This document shows positions 14,703-18,830 of a stretch of DNA of 18,830 bases, one piece after another; position 1 is the stretch's first letter, and each line of letters opens with the position of its first letter. The DNA comes from Chitinophagales bacterium (GTDB lineage: Bacteria; Bacteroidota; Bacteroidia; Chitinophagales; JADIYW01), in contig JADLAH010000083.1 of assembly GCA_020848315.1 (NCBI GenBank), forward strand, positions 1 through 18,830. The letters run 5' to 3'. The translations under genes and the position numbers were made by a program. Under the pieces are notes generated by a model. It did no database searches, had not been told where the DNA came from, and saw only the letters and a list, made by a program, of their open reading frames with translations.

Positions 14703-15299
14703 TTATTTTTTCTCTTTTTTGTAAGCAGCGTTCATACCATCCAGGATATCCTGCGTGATGTTGTTCGCTTCGTTCACATACAATAAGTTGATAGTTTCGC
14801 GGGAATACGGCAAAATGTATGTATAGCGGCCATCTTTGTTGTATTCTTTCAGATAGTCGATGATTTTTTTCTGGAATTCGATATTGAAGTCCTGCGTTTC
14901 TTTCATGAACTGCATTTCCATAGTTTGTTTGCGCTGTTCAATCTTTTCCTGCTCCTGCATCAGTTTTTCCTGGGCAGCCATGCCTTCCTCTTCTGTCATG
15001 GTGGCTGCCTTCTGCTGCAGACTCATTACCTTGCTCTGGAAAGCACTCACGCTTCTTTGCAATTCAGATTCCATCGCCGCCTGACGTTTTTCCAGTTCTG
15101 CGCTTTTTGCCTTGAAATAGTCGTAATTCATCTGGAAAGTATCGATGTCGATATAGGCAATCTGGGGTACCTGAATGGATTTGCCGTCGGTTTGAACGAC
15201 TTGTACAGCACCCGGTTTTTTGCTGCTGAAATGCAGATAAAATAAAACGCCTACCAACACAAACAGCACGGCATTTAATGCTAAGGATAAATTTTTCAT
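14703..15299 (-). CDS. OmpH/Skp-like periplasmic chaperone
   Basis: A 198-residue OmpH-family protein. An N-terminal hydrophobic segment (residues 4-23) serves as signal anchor or uncleaved signal; no clear cleavage site follows it (FSSKKPG), so membrane anchoring is likely. Then comes IAYIDIDTFQMNYDYFK (about 48-64), the usual strand leading into the tentacle, and a Gln/Glu/Lys/Met-rich coiled coil from about 60 to 145, ending with IIDYLKEYNKDGRYTYILPY, the conserved Skp-like end of the helical hairpin. Members bind unfolded outer-membrane proteins in the periplasm. The gene is single; its usual partner bamA is not in this window. A perfect -7 box lies 4 bp before its ATG. Confidence 0.88.
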   Translation of the reverse strand: MKNLSLALNAVLFVLVGVLFYLHFSSKKPGAVQVVQTDGKSIQVPQIAYIDIDTFQMNYDYFKAKSAELEKRQAAMESELQRSVSAFQSKVMSLQQKAATMTEEEGMAAQEKLMQEQEKIEQRKQTMEMQFMKETQDFNIEFQKKIIDYLKEYNKDGRYTYILPYSRETINLLYVNEANNITQDILDGMNAAYKKEKK

Positions 15300-15303
15300 G
15301 CCG

Positions 15304-15311
15304 CAAAGATA
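15304..15311 (-). promoter_or_regulatory. -7 box of the OmpH-like gene
   Basis: Minus-strand TATCTTTG, a perfect TAnnTTTG, followed by CGGC and the ATG at 15299. The predicted transcription start falls on or beside the start codon. Confidence 0.65.
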
Positions 15312-15453
15312 GTGTTATATTTCTTTTGCTTCAACAAACAAACAGAATAATTGCACCCGGAATCTGATAAACATCGGAATATTAAGGATTTGTGAAGAGT
15401 GTTGGAGTGGCAAAAATCAGTCGGGCGGATACGGTCAATTAAAAAATAAATTG

Positions 15454-15461
15454 TATCTTTG
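15454..15461 (+). promoter_or_regulatory. -7 box of the tRNA-Leu gene
   Basis: TATCTTTG, a perfect TAnnTTTG, ending 11 bp before the mature tRNA 5' end at 15473. This leaves a short 5' leader for RNase P. No clear -33 TTTG. Confidence 0.65.
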
Positions 15462-15472
15462 CGTTCCATTTT

Positions 15473-15552
15473 GCGGGTGTGGCGAAATTGGTAGACGCAC
15501 TAGACTTAGGATCTAGCGGGCAACCATGGGGGTTCGAGTCCCTCCACCCGCA
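15473..15552 (+). tRNA. tRNA-Leu, anticodon UAG
   Basis: The cloverleaf can be folded by eye. The acceptor GCGGGTG (15473-15479) pairs with CACCCGC (15545-15551), with discriminator A at 15552. The anticodon stem CTAGA / TCTAG encloses the loop CTTAGGA, giving anticodon TAG at 15507-15509, which reads CUN leucine codons. The variable arm is long (15517-15527), as in class II tRNAs, and the T arm is GGGGG-TTCGAGT-CCCTC. CCA is not encoded (CAA follows), so it must be added after transcription. Confidence 0.97.
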
Positions 15553-15566
15553 CAAAACTGAATGTT

Positions 15567-15594
15567 GTCATTCTGAACGAAGTGAAGCATCTTG
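15567..15594 (+). repeat. Probable dispersed intergenic repeat unit
   Basis: GTCATTCTGAACGAAGTGAA followed by GCATCTTG. I recognise this as a short sequence common in intergenic DNA of many bacteria, usually with GAATCT instead of GCATCT. Only one copy is in this window, so its repeat nature rests on recall. It lies between tRNA-Leu and tig. Confidence 0.5.
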
Positions 15595-15639
15595 TTCAAT
15601 GTGGCAACATTTGTTATTTACAACTAAATATTTTATATC

Positions 15640-16743
15640 GTGAATATCAACAGAAACAACATCGACGATTTGAATGCTGTTATCAGCATCGAGGTAAAAA
15701 AAGAAGACTACCTGCCAAAAGTGGAAAAAGCTATCGCGCAGGCGAAAAACACCATCGCTATCAAGGGATTCCGAAAAGGACATGTGCCGGCAGGGTTGGT
15801 AAAGAAAATGTATGGTAACTCCATCATGCTCGATGAACTGAATAAAACCGTAACGGATGCGCTGAATGGTTATATCGCGGAACAGCAACTCGAACTGCTG
15901 GGACGACCACTCCCGAAACCAAACGATTCCGTAGAGTTCGACGTAAATAATCCGATTGATTTCACCTTCGAATATGAAATCGGTCTGGCACCTGCGGTGA
16001 AAGTGGATGTGCTGGCTAAAAAAACAAAAGTGAGCAAGCCGCTCATCACCATTGATGACGCGACGTTGGACAGCGAACTGGAAAAACTGGCGAAGCGATA
16101 TGGCACCGTAACGAACGAAGAAGAAGTGAAAGAAGGAAAGGAAGCGGTTGTACAGCCTGCCGAGTTGAACCAGGATTTGTTTGATAAAGTATACGGTCCG
16201 GAAGTAGTGAAAAGCCTGGAAGAATTCCGTGAACGCGTGCGCAAGGAATTGCAGGATTTCTCCGATCGTTCCGCAGAAAATAAATTCAAGGATGAGTTGT
16301 ATCTCACGCTGATGGAAAATACGGAGATTAAATTCCCGGATGCATTCCTCAAAAAATTCATTCAGGCAAGCAATGAAAAACCGATTTCCATGGAGCAAAT
16401 CGAGCAGGAATACCCGGAGTTTACCAAAGGACTGAAATGGAACCTGATTACAGGCACTATTGCCAAGGAAAATAACCTGAAAGTGGAGTTTGAAGAGGTG
16501 AAAAACTTCTCCAGACAACAACTCAGCGCACAACTGGCGATGTACAACTCCGCCGGTACGGGCATTGAAGACAAATATATCGATATGCTGAATGATAGCA
16601 TGATGGCTAAAGAAGACCATGTCAAAAAGTCATACGATGGCGCATTGGAACAAAAATTGTTTACTTTTATAGAATCGCAGGTGACGGTGGAAGAAAAAGC
16701 CACTTCATTCGATGAGTTTTTTAACAAAAAGGCAGAAGCATAG
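15640..16743 (+). CDS. tig: Trigger factor lacking the central PPIase domain
   Basis: A 367-residue ribosome-associated chaperone. The ribosome-binding N-terminal domain (1 to about 115) carries the tail-loop signature GFRKGHVP (43-50) followed by AGLVKKMYG. The linker SELEKLAKRYGTVTNEEEVKEG (145-166, split here) normally leads into the FKBP-type isomerase domain. Here it passes after about six residues into PAELNQDLFDKVYG (173-186), which in usual trigger factors comes after that domain. The C-terminal substrate-cradle domain (about 173-360) looks complete. Typical length is 430-450, so about 80-100 residues are absent without a frame break. The start is a GTG at 15640; no ATG is possible because an in-frame TAA lies at 15625-15627. 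Followed by clpP after 75 bp. Confidence 0.9.
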   Translation: MNINRNNIDDLNAVISIEVKKEDYLPKVEKAIAQAKNTIAIKGFRKGHVPAGLVKKMYGNSIMLDELNKTVTDALNGYIAEQQLELLGRPLPKPNDSVEFDVNNPIDFTFEYEIGLAPAVKVDVLAKKTKVSKPLITIDDATLDSELEKLAKRYGTVTNEEEVKEGKEAVVQPAELNQDLFDKVYGPEVVKSLEEFRERVRKELQDFSDRSAENKFKDELYLTLMENTEIKFPDAFLKKFIQASNEKPISMEQIEQEYPEFTKGLKWNLITGTIAKENNLKVEFEEVKNFSRQQLSAQLAMYNSAGTGIEDKYIDMLNDSMMAKEDHVKKSYDGALEQKLFTFIESQVTVEEKATSFDEFFNKKAEA

Positions 16744-16818
16744 ATATTGTTCGGAGATATTAGGCTCCGGCAGTGCTATCGGACGCCGCATTATCTCACA
16801 AACTAAAATCTAAACAAC

Positions 16819-17490
16819 ATGGACTACGGAAAAGAATTCAGAAAATATGCCACCAAGCACCACGGCTTGTCAAGTGTGTATGTAGATAATTACCTGCAAA
16901 CTTCCATTACGAACCTGACGCCGAATATTATTGAGGAGCGCCCGATGAATGTGGCGGCACTGGATGTGTTTTCCCGTTTGATGATGGATCGTATCATTTT
17001 CCTCGGAACCGCCGTGGATGATTACGTTTCCAATGTAATTATGGCGCAATTGCTGTTCCTCGAATCTGCGGATGCCAACCGCGATGTGCAGATTTATGTA
17101 AACTCTCCGGGCGGCAGCGTATATGCCGGTTTAGGTATTTATGATACCATGCAGTATATCAATCCGAATGTGGCAACCTGCTGCGTAGGTATGGCAGCCT
17201 CTATGGCCGCGGTACTGCTGTGTGCCGGTGAAAAAGGAAAACGCAGCGCGCTCAAACACAGCCGCGTGATGATACATCAGCCAATGGGCGGTGCACAAGG
17301 TCAGGTGTCTGAAATCGAAATCACCTACAAGGAAATCACCAAGCTGAAAAAAGAGCTGTACGATATCATCGCGTTGCACAGCGGACAGCCTTATGAAAAA
17401 GTGGAGAAAGATAGCGACCGTGATTACTGGATGACCGGCGAAGAAGCCAAGGAATACGGTATGATTGATGAGGTGCTCATCAGAAAATAA
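16819..17490 (+). CDS. clpP: ATP-dependent Clp protease proteolytic subunit
   Basis: A 223-residue serine peptidase that forms the 14-mer chamber and degrades proteins fed in by ClpX. The catalytic triad is visible: Ser128 in GMAASMAA (124-131), His153 in MIHQP (151-155) and Asp202 in DRDYWM (200-205). NSPGGSVYAGLGIYDT (95-110) forms the oxyanion region. The protein has about 25 more residues at the N-terminus than the mature core; these are likely a propeptide or extended axial region. The stop is followed by a strong hairpin terminator at 17532-17566, before clpX. Confidence 0.96.
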   Translation: MDYGKEFRKYATKHHGLSSVYVDNYLQTSITNLTPNIIEERPMNVAALDVFSRLMMDRIIFLGTAVDDYVSNVIMAQLLFLESADANRDVQIYVNSPGGSVYAGLGIYDTMQYINPNVATCCVGMAASMAAVLLCAGEKGKRSALKHSRVMIHQPMGGAQGQVSEIEITYKEITKLKKELYDIIALHSGQPYEKVEKDSDRDYWMTGEEAKEYGMIDEVLIRK

Positions 17491-17531
17491 TGCAACGTAT
17501 CGCGATATTATGTCGTCTTACAGATAACAGG

Positions 17532-17566
17532 TTGGTGCGTGTTGATTGATACGCACCAATTTTTTT
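17532..17566 (+). terminator. Terminator or attenuator between clpP and clpX
   Basis: A 9-bp stem TTGGTGCGT / ACGCACCAA with a 10-base loop (GTTGATTGAT), followed by seven T. It begins 42 bp after clpP and its T-run ends 20 bp before the clpX ATG. No good TAnnTTTG box was seen between clpP and clpX. Confidence 0.8.
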
Positions 17567-17586
17567 AAAACACAGACAACTACTAC

Positions 17587-18825
17587 ATGTCAAAAAAGAA
17601 TACCAGCAAATGCAGTTTCTGCGGCCGTGCAAAAGAGGATGTGCAAATCCTGATTACCGGCGTGGATGGATATATTTGTGAAAACTGCGTCACGCAGGCC
17701 AAGCAAATCGTGGATACGGAAGTGTTGCATTTACATGCAAAGACATCTTCCAAAGTCCAGATGGAGAAAAATTTAAAGCCAAAAGCGATTAAAGAATATC
17801 TGGATGAATATGTCATCGGGCAGGATGAGGCGAAGAAAGTGATATCGGTGGCGGTTTACAACCATTACAAAAGATTGAATCAGACGGTGGAGGCCGATGA
17901 TGTGGAAATTGAAAAATCCAATATCCTGATGGTGGGAAAAACCGGAACCGGCAAGACGCTGATTGTAAAATCCATTGCGAAATTGTTGAATGTGCCGTTT
18001 ACCATCGTGGATGCCACCGTGTTTACGGAAGCCGGATATGTGGGCGAAGATGTAGAGAGTATCCTGACGCGTTTGCTGCAGGTGTGCGATTATGATATCG
18101 ATGCGGCACAGAAGGGCATCGTATTCATTGATGAAATAGATAAAATTTCCCGCAAAGGAGATAATCCATCTCTGACAAGAGATATAAAGGAAGGTACGCA
18201 ACAGTCCCTGCTGAAATTGATAGAAGGTACAGAGGTGCTCGTGCCGCCGCAGGGTGGCAGAAAACATCCCGAACAGAAATTGCTGAAAGTGGATACCAAA
18301 AATATCCTTTTCCTCTGCGGAGGTTCCTTTGATGGGATTGACAAGATTATTTCAAAACGCCTGAACACATCCGTCATCGGATTTAAGAACGGAAATGCTG
18401 AAGAAGAAACAAATAAGGAAAATTTGTTGTCTTACATCACGCATCAGGATGTGCGCTCTTATGGATTAATCCCGGAATTGCTGGGTAGGCTGCCGGTGTT
18501 GGTGCACCTCGAGGAACTGGACAAAACAGCCTTGACCAATATCCTGACGAAACCTAAAAACGCACTGCTGAAGCAATACAAAAAATTATTCGCGCTGGAA
18601 AATATCGCATTTGATATGGATGCTTCCGCGATAGATTTTATCGTAGATAAAGCACTAGAATACAAATTGGGCGCCCGCGGACTTCGTTCCATCTGTGAAG
18701 CGATTATTAATGACGCGATGTACGAACTGCCTTCACAGCCCAACATCAAAGAATTTGTGGTCACCGCTGATTATGCCAGAGAAAAACTCAGCAAATCCCG
18801 GATTGCGAAATTGAGAGTGGCTTAA
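17587..18825 (+). CDS. clpX: ATP-dependent Clp protease ATP-binding subunit ClpX
   Basis: A 412-residue AAA+ unfoldase that recognises substrates, unfolds them and passes them to ClpP. The N-terminal zinc domain has Cys9, Cys12, Cys31 and Cys34. The AAA+ core follows: Walker A GKTGTGKT (117-124), pore loop GYVG (150-153), Walker B VFIDEID (179-185), the RKH pore residues (225-227) and the IGF loop (264-266) that docks on ClpP. The sensor-2 region GARGLRS (362-368) is also present, so the enzyme should be complete. The second Walker A residue is Lys rather than the usual Pro or Glu, probably harmless. The ATG at 17587 gives the standard zinc-domain start. The coding region ends 5 bp before the window edge. 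Confidence 0.97.
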   Translation: MSKKNTSKCSFCGRAKEDVQILITGVDGYICENCVTQAKQIVDTEVLHLHAKTSSKVQMEKNLKPKAIKEYLDEYVIGQDEAKKVISVAVYNHYKRLNQTVEADDVEIEKSNILMVGKTGTGKTLIVKSIAKLLNVPFTIVDATVFTEAGYVGEDVESILTRLLQVCDYDIDAAQKGIVFIDEIDKISRKGDNPSLTRDIKEGTQQSLLKLIEGTEVLVPPQGGRKHPEQKLLKVDTKNILFLCGGSFDGIDKIISKRLNTSVIGFKNGNAEEETNKENLLSYITHQDVRSYGLIPELLGRLPVLVHLEELDKTALTNILTKPKNALLKQYKKLFALENIAFDMDASAIDFIVDKALEYKLGARGLRSICEAIINDAMYELPSQPNIKEFVVTADYAREKLSKSRIAKLRVA

Positions 18826-18830
18826 GGAAT

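Noticed and set aside
15473..15552. tRNA-Leu as an attachment site for an integrated element
   Set aside because: No integrase gene and no repeat of the tRNA 3' end were found; housekeeping genes follow directly.
15568..16620. Long open frame antisense to tig (350 codons, minus strand)
   Set aside because: It is the complement of a well-supported trigger factor gene; the product is Phe/His/Arg-rich and shows no domain.

Overview
The window looks like a chromosomal segment of a Bacteroidota bacterium, most plausibly a Chitinophagales/Saprospiria-type lineage. This rests on protein content (H1-like Lys/Ala/Pro protein, OmpH-type chaperone, DUF2490 protein, Bacteroidota-type trigger factor) and on repeated matches to the Bacteroidota -7 promoter box TAnnTTTG. 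Naming the lineage more finely is inference.

Layout. 1-303: 3' end of a conserved hypothetical gene, converging on an H1-like DNA-binding protein gene (minus, 363-1067); a hairpin terminator lies between them. 1301-1816: SlyD-like FKBP prolyl isomerase. 1903-2718: a REP-like repeat cluster leading into a small HUH/Y1 transposase gene. 2851-7288, all minus: DUF2490 protein then TauE/SafE permease (9 bp apart), purA, and pabB. 7422-8663: DEAD-box RNA helicase (plus), whose stop codon abuts the stop of a convergent GH20 beta-N-acetylhexosaminidase; upstream of the latter is a Fur-family regulator. About 10767-12398: an AT-rich accessory insert with a small lipoprotein, a frameshifted membrane protein and palindrome-rich repeat-like DNA, bounded by imperfect direct repeats. 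12389-15299, minus: RelA/SpoT-type (p)ppGpp enzyme and an OmpH/Skp-like chaperone, separated by a strong terminator. 15473-end, plus: tRNA-Leu(UAG), then tig-clpP-clpX.

Functional reading. The backbone is housekeeping: purine and folate/PABA synthesis, stringent response, RNA remodelling, metal or peroxide regulation, and nascent-chain folding coupled to ATP-dependent proteolysis. The tig-clpP-clpX order is the familiar bacterial arrangement, but this trigger factor appears to lack its central prolyl-isomerase domain, and a terminator-like hairpin sits only 20 bp before the clpX start codon.

Most interesting points: (1) the REP-like array with its adjacent transposase; (2) the short trigger factor; (3) several genes whose -7 box lies 4-7 bp from the ATG, predicting leaderless mRNAs; (4) the AT-rich insert with shared repeat fragments; (5) the clpP/clpX terminator. 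I did not find a clear new defence system, CRISPR array, prophage or secondary-metabolite cluster.
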